Shown in pieces: positions 17,766-25,617 of a DNA stretch of 47,128 nt (position 1 is the first letter of the stretch; every line of letters starts with the position of its first letter). The position numbers and the translations under genes were made by a program. Source of the DNA: an uncultured Neomegalonema sp. (GTDB lineage Bacteria; Pseudomonadota; Alphaproteobacteria; Rhodobacterales; Rhodobacteraceae); contig CALKIZ010000053.1 of the NCBI GenBank assembly GCA_937995735.1, positions 1 through 47,128 of the forward strand. Direction: 5' to 3'. The notes under the pieces were generated by a model that was not told where the DNA came from, did no database searches, and worked only from the letters and a program-made list of their open reading frames with translations.

Positions 17766-18347
17766 TTAACCGCCATCTGCACGTTTCTCTTGTGGCAGCA
17801 AAAGACCGTCAGTCACATGAATGATACCATTTTTAGCAATAGCATCCCTTTGTACGACCGAAACTGTTCTCCCGCGCAGGTCGACTAAGCGCGGTGATTT
17901 CGGGACGCCTTCCGCCTGAATCACTTGTTTATTGAGTGCAAACACTTTTGTTTTGCCGTTCAACTGCGGGAATACATTGCGCAAATCTCTCGTGGTGAGG
18001 CGGGCGCGCACAATCTGACCGGACAAAACTTCTTTGAGGTAATCCTGATCCTGTTCGATCTGAGTTTTTGCAGACTCCGGCATTAAGGCATCAAATGCGG
18101 CATCTGTAGGAGCGAATAACGTCAAAGGCCCGATACCATCCAACTCGGCGTCAAGCCCTGTCGCCTCCAGCGCTGCAACCAATCGACGGTGCTCGGATGA
18201 AGCCCGCAAACCAACCATTATGGATTGATCTTTCGCCACCGGCGAACCACCAATCACGACGGGGGGGCGCTCGCGGTAAAAACTACACCCTGCGAGAGCA
18301 ATGCACCCGCATAGCGAATAAAGTGCTGTCCGTCGTGATACGTTCAT
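17766..18347 (-). CDS. Fasciclin (FAS1) domain lipoprotein
   Basis: A 193-residue lipoprotein. The N-terminus MNVSRRTALYSLCGCIALAGCSFY holds a lipobox L-A-G-C. Residues about 45-190 form one FAS1 domain: LFAPTDAAFDAL (H1 region), TTRDLRNVFPQLNGKTKVFALN and the closing NGIIHVTDGLLLP (H2 region). FAS1 domains act in adhesion or protein-protein contact; the bacterial role is poorly defined. I start at ATG 18347 because it overlaps the upstream hydrolase stop (ATGA, 18344-18347) and gives the lipoprotein signal; the frame is open to 18488 but would begin inside the hydrolase. Translational coupling suggests that the two products work together in the envelope. Confidence 0.85.
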   Translation of the reverse strand: MNVSRRTALYSLCGCIALAGCSFYRERPPVVIGGSPVAKDQSIMVGLRASSEHRRLVAALEATGLDAELDGIGPLTLFAPTDAAFDALMPESAKTQIEQDQDYLKEVLSGQIVRARLTTRDLRNVFPQLNGKTKVFALNKQVIQAEGVPKSPRLVDLRGRTVSVVQRDAIAKNGIIHVTDGLLLPQEKRADGG

Positions 18348-19663
18348 TCCGTTTTCCGCCCCACTCCTGACTTCGTACCCAACAACCGGAAAAGCGCCCG
18401 CCACCGCGAAAGGCCACGAGACGTTTCCGCGATAGGTCCACCACCCGCACGACCCTGTGGGATAGGCTTGCGCCGACCTGCACCCCATCGCAAAGAATTA
18501 AGACTCCAATCGCGGCGTTCCCGCAAGATGTTACTATAAAACTGCATGTATGGTGGCCAGGTAAACGCCGCCCAATGATCCCACGCCGCCCCTCGCCATG
18601 TTGGACGAAAATCCAGGGGAGGATCAAGCCGGCTTGCCCAATTCGCAAGCACAGGTAAGTCGAGATGCAGGTCCATCCATGCGGAAAACCTTGCCCCGGC
18701 TGGCTTACCATGCAAGCCGATCACCTTGCCACCAACGAACAACGCCCAGATGCGATCCCGAAACCGGGGCCGTTCTTCCATACGCCCGGCAAAAGCGGCA
18801 AATCGCCGACCCCAGCGATTCAGAGTCGCATCACGCGATACGATGACATTGAAAATTTGCGGTTTGCTCCGGCTATGCCGCCGCAGCGCACGCAGAGCCA
18901 GTCGCGCGTCCAACCAATGCGGCGCGCCGGAAAGCAAAATAACACGCCCGACACGATTCAATACGCCAACCCGGTTTTCCTCTGCGAGCCTTCGCAAGGC
19001 AAACAACGCCACCCTAGAACCAAGGCTATGCGCAAAAAGGTCGATGCGACGGTTGGGAAAAACTTCCGCCAAAGCAGTTATTGTTTGCGCAAGACCCGCA
19101 GCGGCGATGGGTGCGGTTCGGTAAGCCGTTGCGTAATATGTCTCTGCGCCTGCATCAGACCACCGAAGCGTCGACAGCCAATCACGCCAATCACCGCGCA
19201 CATATGTCGGATCACTGGCCCAACCGAAACCGATGGCGACACCGCTTTCGCCTTCGTCATCCTCATAGCCGAGTCTTTTCGGCCATGGCGTTGCGTGAGT
19301 ATGGCGCTCGACGTCCAAGTCATCTTCATAGAAATGGAAGATTTGCGAATGTGGATTTGCCGCGCGGCCACGATCTTTGCTCACTGGCGCACGGGGGTCA
19401 TACTGGAACCCGTGAATCATAATGCAAACCGGACCATCCGACGCCAGCTCCGGTAAATTTAGTGATCTCGCGCGCTGAAGATGATCGACGAGCGGCGTAT
19501 GCACGTCTCCGCTTAGTTCAGAGAGCATCCCGCACCGGCGATAGGGGTCGTAATCCCCCGGTATCCAAGCACCGTCAATATCAGGCGCGAACAAGGCCCA
19601 ATCAGCATAAGCGCTCTGGTCAGGCGTTCCATTAGGACAGCATGTGAGTCGAAAAAGCGCCAT
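18344..19663 (-). CDS. Alpha/beta hydrolase (DUF900-like), unknown substrate
   Basis: A 439-residue serine hydrolase of the alpha/beta fold. VCIMIHGFQYDPRAP (about residue 85) is the oxyanion-strand segment, and RIDLFAHSLGSRVALFALRRLA contains the nucleophile elbow A-H-S-L-G-S, as in DUF900-type esterases. A later GAPHWLDARLALRAL region is helical. There is no signal peptide, so it is cytosolic or peripheral. The C-terminal ~80 residues are Arg/Trp-rich. The start follows AAAGGGAG with a short 3-base spacing. It shares an ATGA overlap with the fasciclin lipoprotein downstream. Esterase/lipase-like activity is inferred from the motif; the substrate is unknown. Confidence 0.75.
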   Translation of the reverse strand: MALFRLTCCPNGTPDQSAYADWALFAPDIDGAWIPGDYDPYRRCGMLSELSGDVHTPLVDHLQRARSLNLPELASDGPVCIMIHGFQYDPRAPVSKDRGRAANPHSQIFHFYEDDLDVERHTHATPWPKRLGYEDDEGESGVAIGFGWASDPTYVRGDWRDWLSTLRWSDAGAETYYATAYRTAPIAAAGLAQTITALAEVFPNRRIDLFAHSLGSRVALFALRRLAEENRVGVLNRVGRVILLSGAPHWLDARLALRALRRHSRSKPQIFNVIVSRDATLNRWGRRFAAFAGRMEERPRFRDRIWALFVGGKVIGLHGKPAGARFSAWMDLHLDLPVLANWASRLDPPLDFRPTWRGAAWDHWAAFTWPPYMQFYSNILRERRDWSLNSLRWGAGRRKPIPQGRAGGGPIAETSRGLSRWRALFRLLGTKSGVGRKTE

Positions 19664-19756
19664 GCACTCCCTTTCCCGTGGTTCACCCTCTGGTGCTTTT
19701 TGAGCAAACTCTTATAGTCTAAGCAAATCAATCGTCATGTCGGTTCGAGGCTTATA

Positions 19757-20218
19757 ATGGCAAACTACGAATACAAAACAGTCGCGCTTCCACGTTCGGT
19801 CGCAAAACGGCGCAGACGCCGGCAAACCGAGGCTGATTTAGTCGCGGAACAGCTTGGAAAAACCCTCAATGATGAAGCAATTGATGGTTGGGAATATGTG
19901 CGCGCAGAGACATTAACAACTCCCGGACAGCGCGGATTAATGAAACAACCCGTTCCTGCGGCTTATGTAGTCTTGATTTTCAGACGCGCACGGGAGGATG
20001 TTTGGCAACGTCAAGCGGCGGATGCACCGGGTCACTCTACTACATCACGCGCACAACCGGCACCACCTCCACCAGCGCCCGCGCAAACCGCGCCCGTTGC
20101 GGCTTCGCCTAGCCAACCGGAAGTTCAATTCGGAACCACAAGCGTTCAGATTGTCTCAAACGCGGATGGGGGGACGGTCACGCCAATGCGCCCACCTCTC
20201 GGGTCAGCTCAGGACTAA
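19757..20218 (+). CDS. DUF4177-like small protein
   Basis: A 153-residue cytosolic protein. Residues 1-75 (ANYEYKTVALP ... LGKTLNDEAIDGWEYVRAETL ... YVVLIFRR) match the DUF4177 pattern: a short beta strand with Y-K-x-V, a helix, then G-W-E/Q-hydrophobic and a closing V-hydrophobic-I-F-x-R strand. A basic stretch KRRRRR interrupts the usual motif. The C-terminal half is a Pro/Ala-rich linker. The function of DUF4177 is unknown. GAGG lies seven bases before the start. The acyl-CoA dehydrogenase begins four bases after its stop, so the two are probably an operon, though a functional link is not evident. Confidence 0.75.
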   Translation: MANYEYKTVALPRSVAKRRRRRQTEADLVAEQLGKTLNDEAIDGWEYVRAETLTTPGQRGLMKQPVPAAYVVLIFRRAREDVWQRQAADAPGHSTTSRAQPAPPPPAPAQTAPVAASPSQPEVQFGTTSVQIVSNADGGTVTPMRPPLGSAQD

Positions 20219-20222
20219 ACCA

Positions 20223-21401
20223 ATGGATTTTGCGCTCAACGAAGACCAAACAGCGATACAGGACATGGCGAGCGGTTTCGCCGCTGATCATCTTGCACCA
20301 AACGCCGCTGAATGGGACGCCAAGGCGCATTTTCCGAAAGACGTCTACCGCGAAGCCGCAGCACTTGGCCTTGCCGCCATGTACACCGGCGAAGAACATG
20401 GCGGGTCAGCTTTGGGCCGGATGGAAGCCGCTTTGATCTTCGAGGCGCTGGCAGAAGGATGCGTAACGACCTCAGCATATCTGTCGATTCACAACATGGT
20501 TGCGTGGATGATCGACAGCTTTGGCTCGGACGAAACCCGCGCCGAATTTCTACCGTCGCTCTGCACGATGGACCTCTTTGCCTCTTACTGTCTGACCGAA
20601 CCGGGATCAGGCTCCGATGCCGCGAGCCTGAAAACCAGCGCAGCAACCCACGGTAATGCCGATTACAAACTAAACGGTGGGAAAGCCTTTATTTCGGGCG
20701 GCGGCACATCGGATGTTTATTTGGTCATGGCACGCACGTCCGAAGACGGACCAAAAGGCGTGAGCACGTTTCTCGTTCCAAAAGACGCAAAAGGCATCAG
20801 CTTCGGCAAAACCGAAGACAAAATGGGATGGAACAGCCAACCGACAGCGCAAGTCATATTCGACGATTGCATTATTCCTGCCCGTAATCGCCTCGGCAGT
20901 GAAGGCGAAGGATTCACCTTCGCGATGAAAGGGCTGGACGGAGGCCGCATCAACATCGCGGCTTGCTCTCTGGGCGGGGCAAAAGCGGCCATGAAAGCGG
21001 CGGCGAATTACAGCGTTGAGCGCAAACAATTCGGCAAACCAATCGCCGAGTTTCAAGCGACCCAAATGAAGCTGGCGGATATGGCCACCGATTTCGCGGC
21101 GTGCCAGCTCATGACGTATCGCGCGGCACATGCCCTCGACACCGGCGACCCCCGTGTGCGGGAAAAATCAGCCCAAGCAAAACGTTTTGTAACGGATGCC
21201 TGCTGGCATATTGTAGACGAAGCCCTACAACTGCACGGTGGATATGGCTACATCAAAGATTACGGCATTGAGCGGATACTCCGCGATTTGCGGGTTCATC
21301 GCATTCTTGAAGGCACAAACGAAATCATGCGGACAATCATCGCCCGCCGCATCCTCAAAGACGTAAAAGACGCAACCCTCGACGAAGCGTTCTCAGTCTA
21401 A
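20223..21401 (+). CDS. Isobutyryl-CoA dehydrogenase-type acyl-CoA dehydrogenase
   Basis: A 392-residue FAD flavoenzyme that introduces the alpha-beta double bond into short branched acyl-CoA, most like isobutyryl-CoA dehydrogenase of valine breakdown. Signatures are CLTEPGSGSDAASLKTSA (FAD/substrate), KAFISGGGTSDVYLVMART, QFGKPIAEFQATQMKLADM, ALQLHGGYGYIKDYGIERILRD and the catalytic Glu in ILEGTNEIMR. I start at ATG 20223 (MDFALNEDQ), which has AGGA eight bases upstream; the open frame begins earlier at 19998 inside the DUF4177 gene. The reaction feeds methacrylyl-CoA into valine catabolism. Exact chain specificity cannot be read from sequence. Confidence 0.92.
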   Translation: MDFALNEDQTAIQDMASGFAADHLAPNAAEWDAKAHFPKDVYREAAALGLAAMYTGEEHGGSALGRMEAALIFEALAEGCVTTSAYLSIHNMVAWMIDSFGSDETRAEFLPSLCTMDLFASYCLTEPGSGSDAASLKTSAATHGNADYKLNGGKAFISGGGTSDVYLVMARTSEDGPKGVSTFLVPKDAKGISFGKTEDKMGWNSQPTAQVIFDDCIIPARNRLGSEGEGFTFAMKGLDGGRINIAACSLGGAKAAMKAAANYSVERKQFGKPIAEFQATQMKLADMATDFAACQLMTYRAAHALDTGDPRVREKSAQAKRFVTDACWHIVDEALQLHGGYGYIKDYGIERILRDLRVHRILEGTNEIMRTIIARRILKDVKDATLDEAFSV

Positions 21402-21431
21402 CGGCGCGAGAAACAACACCACTGTTCAGGT

Positions 21432-22061
21432 CTACTTTTTGGCTTCCACAGCGCGCATTGCCCCGGCAAGTGCGCCCGAACCTTCTGTTTTCAGCGCTTC
21501 AGTCACTCCCTCAAAATCAGCCGCATTTTTATTCTGGCTGAGCTTTGCAGTGGCTTCCAATCTATCAACGACCATCCTGAACGCGACGATGCCACGCAGC
21601 ATCGAGGCGGTATAGCTTTCAGGCGCATCGGCGACTTTCCACGGATCATCGCGCGGTTGCTCCATCGCGTCGGTCAGCAGATCAACGGCTTCGTGGCTAT
21701 GGTCCATCTCAGTCAGAATTTGTGGAATACCGCGCGCATGAACGGCGATATAATTCCACGTCGGAACAACCTTTCCAGTTTCCTGCTTGGTCGCATACCA
21801 ATTCGGCGAGACATATCCTTGCGGTCCACGAAACACGGCTACAGCCCGGACAGACCCGCCAAGCTCTTTCCAATGAGGATTGGCCCGCGCAAAATGGCCA
21901 TAAAGAACCAGACCATTTTCTTCATCACGCACAATCAGCGGCAAGTGACTGACATGCGGACCATCGGGTCCATTCGTGGCGAAGCTCGCAAGCGGGTATG
22001 CTGTTAAAACACGCCTGATCTCAACAGGATCGTTCAGTTGAAATGCATCTGGAACGTACAT
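21432..22061 (-). CDS. PaiB-family FMN-binding protein
   Basis: A 209-residue protein of the PaiB / FMN-binding negative transcriptional regulator family. The split-barrel flavin fold is recognised from MYVPDAFQLNDPVEIRRVLTAYPLASFATNGPDGPHVSHLPLI, LVLYGHFARANPHW, AVFRGPQGYVSPNWYATK and VPTWNYIAVHARG. In Bacillus, PaiB represses sporulation and protease genes; most bacterial members are uncharacterised and may be flavin-dependent enzymes. GAGGG lies six bases before the ATG. It is the last-listed member of a minus-strand phaZ / M48 / PaiB run and converges on the acyl-CoA dehydrogenase. Confidence 0.88.
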   Translation of the reverse strand: MYVPDAFQLNDPVEIRRVLTAYPLASFATNGPDGPHVSHLPLIVRDEENGLVLYGHFARANPHWKELGGSVRAVAVFRGPQGYVSPNWYATKQETGKVVPTWNYIAVHARGIPQILTEMDHSHEAVDLLTDAMEQPRDDPWKVADAPESYTASMLRGIVAFRMVVDRLEATAKLSQNKNAADFEGVTEALKTEGSGALAGAMRAVEAKK

Positions 22062-22097
22062 ACAGCGCCCTCACATTTCAGGCAGAATTATTCCTCG

Positions 22098-22796
22098 TCA
22101 ATCCTCACGCCCATAGCGATGCAGCTCTAGGCCCTCAGTGCTGAACCAATCCGTCCAGTCCTTATAATCAGGGACCAGTTCTTCCACCAATTCCCAAAAC
22201 TTTGGTCCGTGGTTCATCTCGTGCAAATGCGATACTTCATGCGCAGCAAGGTAATTCAACGCCCCTTCCGGCGCGAGAATGACGCGCCAGCTATAGGAAA
22301 GCGTCCCGCTCGAAGAACAGGAACCCCAGCGGCTTTTGGTGTCACGAATCGCGACGCGCTTAAACTTTGCTCCTAAAGCATCAGCATGGGCATTCGATCT
22401 CTCTACCAACGCGGCACGCGCCTCGCGTTTCAACCAGCGATCAAGCATTCCGGGCAGCATTTCAGGGTCACAGCCGACACGGATCACACCGCGATCCACC
22501 TCGACTCTGCGACGTTTGCCGGGATGAACCCGGTGATACCGGCCACGGTAGGGAAGCATCATCCCAAATTCGAAAGGAATAGCGGCTGGCGCGGCTTCGA
22601 TTCGTGCCTCGAGCCACTCACGATTCGCCTCCGCAAACCGCACAGCATCATCCAGACGAAACCGCACAGGAAGTGTCATACCGATAGCGCCCGTCGCGCG
22701 GCTGACACTCAATGTCACACGCTTCGCAGTTCTCCGTCTTCGCACAGTGATCGGAGCATCAATTCCGGCAATGTTGAGACTTGTAACGGGCTGCAT
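22098..22796 (-). CDS. YgjP-type M48-like metallopeptidase
   Basis: A 232-residue member of the DUF45/YgjP metal hydrolase family. The zinc site HEVSHLHEMNHGPKFW (about residues 184-199) gives H-E-x-x-H plus a downstream His in MNH, as in SprT/YgjP proteins. Upstream are the family segments VTLSVSRATGAIGMTLP and DTKSRWGSCSSSGTLSYSWRVILAP (the R-W-G-S-C signature). There is no signal peptide or membrane helix, so it is cytosolic. Family members are often linked to DNA or protein repair, but the activity of this branch is largely unproven. It starts three bases after the phaZ stop, implying co-expression with phaZ. Confidence 0.88.
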   Translation of the reverse strand: MQPVTSLNIAGIDAPITVRRRRTAKRVTLSVSRATGAIGMTLPVRFRLDDAVRFAEANREWLEARIEAAPAAIPFEFGMMLPYRGRYHRVHPGKRRRVEVDRGVIRVGCDPEMLPGMLDRWLKREARAALVERSNAHADALGAKFKRVAIRDTKSRWGSCSSSGTLSYSWRVILAPEGALNYLAAHEVSHLHEMNHGPKFWELVEELVPDYKDWTDWFSTEGLELHRYGRED

Positions 22797-22799
22797 AAA

Positions 22800-24032
22800 C
22801 TACTTTCTGCTACCTTTGATGAATTCTGCGACTTTTGGTTGAATAACGTCGCGCCATCGCCTTCCGTTAAACTGACCATAATGTCCGACATCGGGATTAG
22901 TGTATTCTATCTTCATATCATCCGGCAGGCTATTGCAAAGACCGTGCGCGGCGTGGGTTTGACCAGCTCCGGTAATGTCGTCTTTGCCACCCTCAATTGT
23001 CATCAGCGGAATGTCCGTAATCAAGGATGGATCAACTTTGCGGTCGCGTACAGTCATTTCACCTTTCGCAAGCAGTTGGCGCTGGAAAACCACATCAATC
23101 GTCTGCAGATAAAACTCGGCAGTCAAGTCCATAACTGCAAGATATTCATCATAAAATTTACGATGAGCAGCTTCAGCATCATCATCGCCTTTAACCAGAT
23201 TTTCGAACTGACTAAATGCCGCTGTCATATGCCGATCCATGTTCATCGACATAAAGCCCGTAAGCTGTAAAAAGCCGGGGTATACTCGACGCATCGCACC
23301 GGCATGGGGCATCGGAACCAAGGCAATCATGTTCGATTCAAACCATGCCAGCGACCGTTGACCGGCGAGCTTAGTTGGCTCGGTCGGGCTGACCCGTGTA
23401 TCGATGGGGCTGCCGGTCAATATTAGAGATGCCGGACGGCACGGATCATTATCCTCAGCCATCAATGCTGCCGCAGCCAAGGCCGGAACTCCGGGCTGGC
23501 ACACACCCATTACATGGGTATCAGGGCCGAGTTCCTGCAAAAATTCAATGAGGTAATGGACATAATCTTCAAGATCGAATGATCCTTCGACCAACGGAAC
23601 ATTCCGCGCATCCCGCCAATCGGTCACATAAACATCGTGACCGGGCAGCATTGCCATGACCGTACCGCGCAAAAGTGTCGCAAAATGCCCCGACATTGGC
23701 GCGATCAACAAGACTTTAGGGTCTTTCCCTTCAACGACACCATTTCCAAAACGCCGAAACCGCTTCAACCGTCCAAAAGGCTTATCGCAAAGAATTTCCT
23801 CACGAATCGCCCAAGTGTTTCCATCGACCTCAATCAGATCAATCCCGAATTCGGGACGCCCGTAGCGTGACGTGGCGTTATCAAACATCTCGAAAGCGGC
23901 AGCAGTTGTCCGCGCGCCATATGATTCTGCCCAAGGATTTCGCGGATCACGCAACGCATCCGTTCCCATCTTCGCGAATTGACGCCACGGAGTAATCGCA
24001 GCATGGGTCCATTCGTAGGCGTGATAAAGCAT
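22800..24032 (-). CDS. phaZ: Intracellular polyhydroxyalkanoate depolymerase PhaZ
   Basis: A 410-residue intracellular PHA depolymerase (TIGR01849 type) that breaks stored polyhydroxybutyrate granules into 3-hydroxybutyrate. The N-terminus MLYHAYEWTHAAITPWR and FGIDLIEVDG are family markers. The nucleophile elbow is VMGVCQPGVPALAA, in which Cys replaces the lipase Ser, as in Cupriavidus PhaZ1. A later GGKDDITGAGQTHAAHGLC supplies the Asp, and NPDVGHYGQFNGRRW the His. There is no signal peptide. No other pha genes are in the window. The upstream region holds palindromes that could be a PhaR-type control site. Confidence 0.94.
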   Translation of the reverse strand: MLYHAYEWTHAAITPWRQFAKMGTDALRDPRNPWAESYGARTTAAAFEMFDNATSRYGRPEFGIDLIEVDGNTWAIREEILCDKPFGRLKRFRRFGNGVVEGKDPKVLLIAPMSGHFATLLRGTVMAMLPGHDVYVTDWRDARNVPLVEGSFDLEDYVHYLIEFLQELGPDTHVMGVCQPGVPALAAAALMAEDNDPCRPASLILTGSPIDTRVSPTEPTKLAGQRSLAWFESNMIALVPMPHAGAMRRVYPGFLQLTGFMSMNMDRHMTAAFSQFENLVKGDDDAEAAHRKFYDEYLAVMDLTAEFYLQTIDVVFQRQLLAKGEMTVRDRKVDPSLITDIPLMTIEGGKDDITGAGQTHAAHGLCNSLPDDMKIEYTNPDVGHYGQFNGRRWRDVIQPKVAEFIKGSRK

Positions 24033-24123
24033 TATCGTTCGACTTTCGTTCGCAGCGGTTGCTGACTTCCGTCCTTAGGCTGCACTGTTTTGGGACGGCT
24101 GACCAATGGTTTCTACACAGATT

Positions 24124-24150
24124 AATAAGAGTCTTATTGCTGCGCTGCAA
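24124..24150. promoter_or_regulatory. Palindromes between phaZ and FYDLN gene
   Basis: AATAAGA (24124-24130) and TCTTATT (24132-24138) are perfect inverted arms around one base. Next to them CTGC-GCT-GCAA (24140-24150) differs by one base from CTGC-N3-GCAG, the site I recall for the PHA regulator PhaR. Position, about 100 bases from each divergent start, suits an operator. Inference only. Confidence 0.35.
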
Positions 24151-24244
24151 TATGAATACCACACGAATAAGGAATAGCGGCTTTGACATAGGTGAAAACC
24201 TGTGGCATTCCGCGCCTCTCACCAGATATTGAGGAACGCTTTCC

Positions 24245-24760
24245 ATGGTCAAACCCGAGTGGGGTGTCAAAAGGTTGTGTATGAGCTGCAATGCGCGGTT
24301 CTACGACCTTCACAAAGACCCGATCATATGCCCTGCATGCGAAACAGTTCTTGACCTTGTCGCGATGAACAAACCGCGCCGGGGTACAAAAGCGGCCACC
24401 GCCAAGAAAGCCGCCGGGAAAAAACCCATCGCGGTTGTGGAAGATGATGATCCATTGGTCGAACTTGAAGTTCCTGATGAGGATGCGGAGATTGACGAAG
24501 AGGACGATACGACGGTTCTGTCGATGGACGATGATGACGATCCGACAGAGCCTGTTGTCGCCAAAGGCAAAGGGGCTTCCGACGACGAAGACGACCCGTC
24601 TGATTTCGTAGCGGAAGGTGATTTACTGGATGATACGGATGACGAAGAAGATGAAGACGATGATGAAAGCGTCTCCACCGGCAAAAAGAAAAAGAAAGTC
24701 ATCATTGACGATGATGAAGATGAAGACGACGAAGATGATGAGGAGGACGATGACGAATAA
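24245..24760 (+). CDS. TIGR02300 FYDLN acid domain protein
   Basis: A 171-residue alphaproteobacterial protein. The N-terminus VKPEWGVKRLCMSCNARFYDLHKDPIICPACE is the TIGR02300 signature: a four-Cys zinc ribbon (CMSC, CPAC) around FYDL. From residue about 70 the protein becomes almost entirely Asp/Glu with a short KKKKK break and ends in an acidic run, as in other members. Function is unknown; a zinc-binding, RNA- or protein-binding role is guesswork. The tRNA-Ala gene follows about 80 bases downstream, a placement seen near this family in other genomes as I recall. Confidence 0.92.
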   Translation: MVKPEWGVKRLCMSCNARFYDLHKDPIICPACETVLDLVAMNKPRRGTKAATAKKAAGKKPIAVVEDDDPLVELEVPDEDAEIDEEDDTTVLSMDDDDDPTEPVVAKGKGASDDEDDPSDFVAEGDLLDDTDDEEDEDDDESVSTGKKKKKVIIDDDEDEDDEDDEEDDDE

Positions 24761-24796
24761 AACGTCAGCCTTTTTCCCGGAACATCAGCTTTAGAG

Positions 24797-24825
24797 TTGA
24801 TTTTGAAGGTGCGCCCGCATAGACG
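24797..24825 (+). promoter_or_regulatory. Likely tRNA-Ala promoter
   Basis: TTGATT (24797-24802), 17 bp, TAGACG (24820-24825), ending 14 bases before the tRNA 5' end. Confidence 0.42.
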
Positions 24826-24839
24826 TTGTGCATCTTATT

Positions 24840-24915
24840 GGGGCCTTAGCTCAGCTGGGAGAGCGCCTGCATGGCATGCAGGAGGTCAGCGGTTCGATCC
24901 CGCTAGGCTCCACCA
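24840..24915 (+). tRNA. tRNA-Ala (anticodon GGC)
   Basis: A complete 76-nt cloverleaf. The acceptor stem GGGGCCT pairs with AGGCTCC (one G-T), and the anticodon stem CCTGC/GCAGG encloses ATGGCAT with GGC in the middle. The T-arm is GCGGTTCGATCCCGC, the discriminator is A and CCA is encoded. The D-arm GCTCAGCTGGGAGAGC is typical of tRNA-Ala. It reads GCC/GCU codons. No integrase or duplicated 3' end is visible beside it. Confidence 0.98.
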
Positions 24916-25140
24916 AATTACCGCTAAGAGTCGATAATTCCTTAATCTAAACAATATCAATACCTTGGTTCTTCGCAGTTGCCGGCTTCAGTGCATGAAA
25001 AGAGAAACTGATGTTTTACCGACTGGATGCACCTGCACAAATCGGAGTGACGTGCAGCAAAAAATCCTGCGTCATCCGAGGGCTAGCGAAGAAAATTACT
25101 GCTTATTAAGTACAGCGATAACACAGACAAGAGAAACAAA

Positions 25141-25380
25141 ATGTACATTCTTTATATTGAACAGGGTTGCCCGTTCGGCGATCGCGTAATGGCATTTATG
25201 AAAAAGAATGGCATCGAAGCAGAATTACGCGACCGGGACACCGGGCGCCACGAACAGGAACTGATTGCCCGGGGCGGAAAGCGCCAGACACCATATCTTG
25301 TTGATGAAGACGCTAAGGTGGAGATGTACGAGTCGGCAGATATCATTGCATATCTGAGCCAAAAACACGGAGTCGGTTAA
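25141..25380 (+). CDS. Glutaredoxin-like protein with CPFG site
   Basis: A 79-residue thioredoxin-fold protein resembling the N-terminal half of glutathione transferases and small glutaredoxins. The active site reads GCPFGDRV: a single Cys, with the second position Gly where dithiol glutaredoxins have Cys. RQTPYLV carries the cis-Pro, and EMYESADIIAYLSQ is the E-S glutathione gamma-glutamyl contact (normally 'ESxxI'). It is cytosolic; likely monothiol glutathione-dependent redox or a glutathione-binding sensor. The upstream 225 bases after the tRNA hold no convincing gene. The ribosome site is weak (GAGA). The downstream 237 bases to cobA also hold none. Confidence 0.8.
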   Translation: MYILYIEQGCPFGDRVMAFMKKNGIEAELRDRDTGRHEQELIARGGKRQTPYLVDEDAKVEMYESADIIAYLSQKHGVG

Positions 25381-25617
25381 CCTATACCTGGCTTCCCGGG
25401 AAACCCGAAATTATGGGGTTGACGAGAGCTGCTGATACGATTGCGCATCTTGCGATGATGTGCCCCGGTTTTCATTCCCGAAACGGGCGCTGCGGCTTGT
25501 GAGTGCGTGTGTGGCTTCAACGCGATGAAGACGGCACGAAGCATCTGCGACGAAAAGCATCAATCAAATGTCGCGAAGGGGCTTCGTATCTGTGACGCTC
25601 TCCCGTAAGCAAGACAG

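Noticed and set aside
22386-23270. 294-residue plus-strand frame opposite phaZ and the M48 gene
   Set aside because: Spans two real genes and their junction; no coherent motif.
24310-24705. Ser-rich minus-strand frame
   Set aside because: Antisense of the Asp/Glu-rich tail of the FYDLN protein; GA-rich codons read backwards give Ser.
24965-25189. 74-residue frame between tRNA-Ala and the glutaredoxin-like gene
   Set aside because: Overlaps the glutaredoxin-like gene, no ribosome site, no family-like sequence. No integrase or att duplication found near the tRNA.
25381-25617. Cobalamin riboswitch upstream of cobA
   Set aside because: The conserved B12-box-like segments were not seen on either reading; only an incidental CCCG/CGGG stem is present. 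An Rfam search would settle it.
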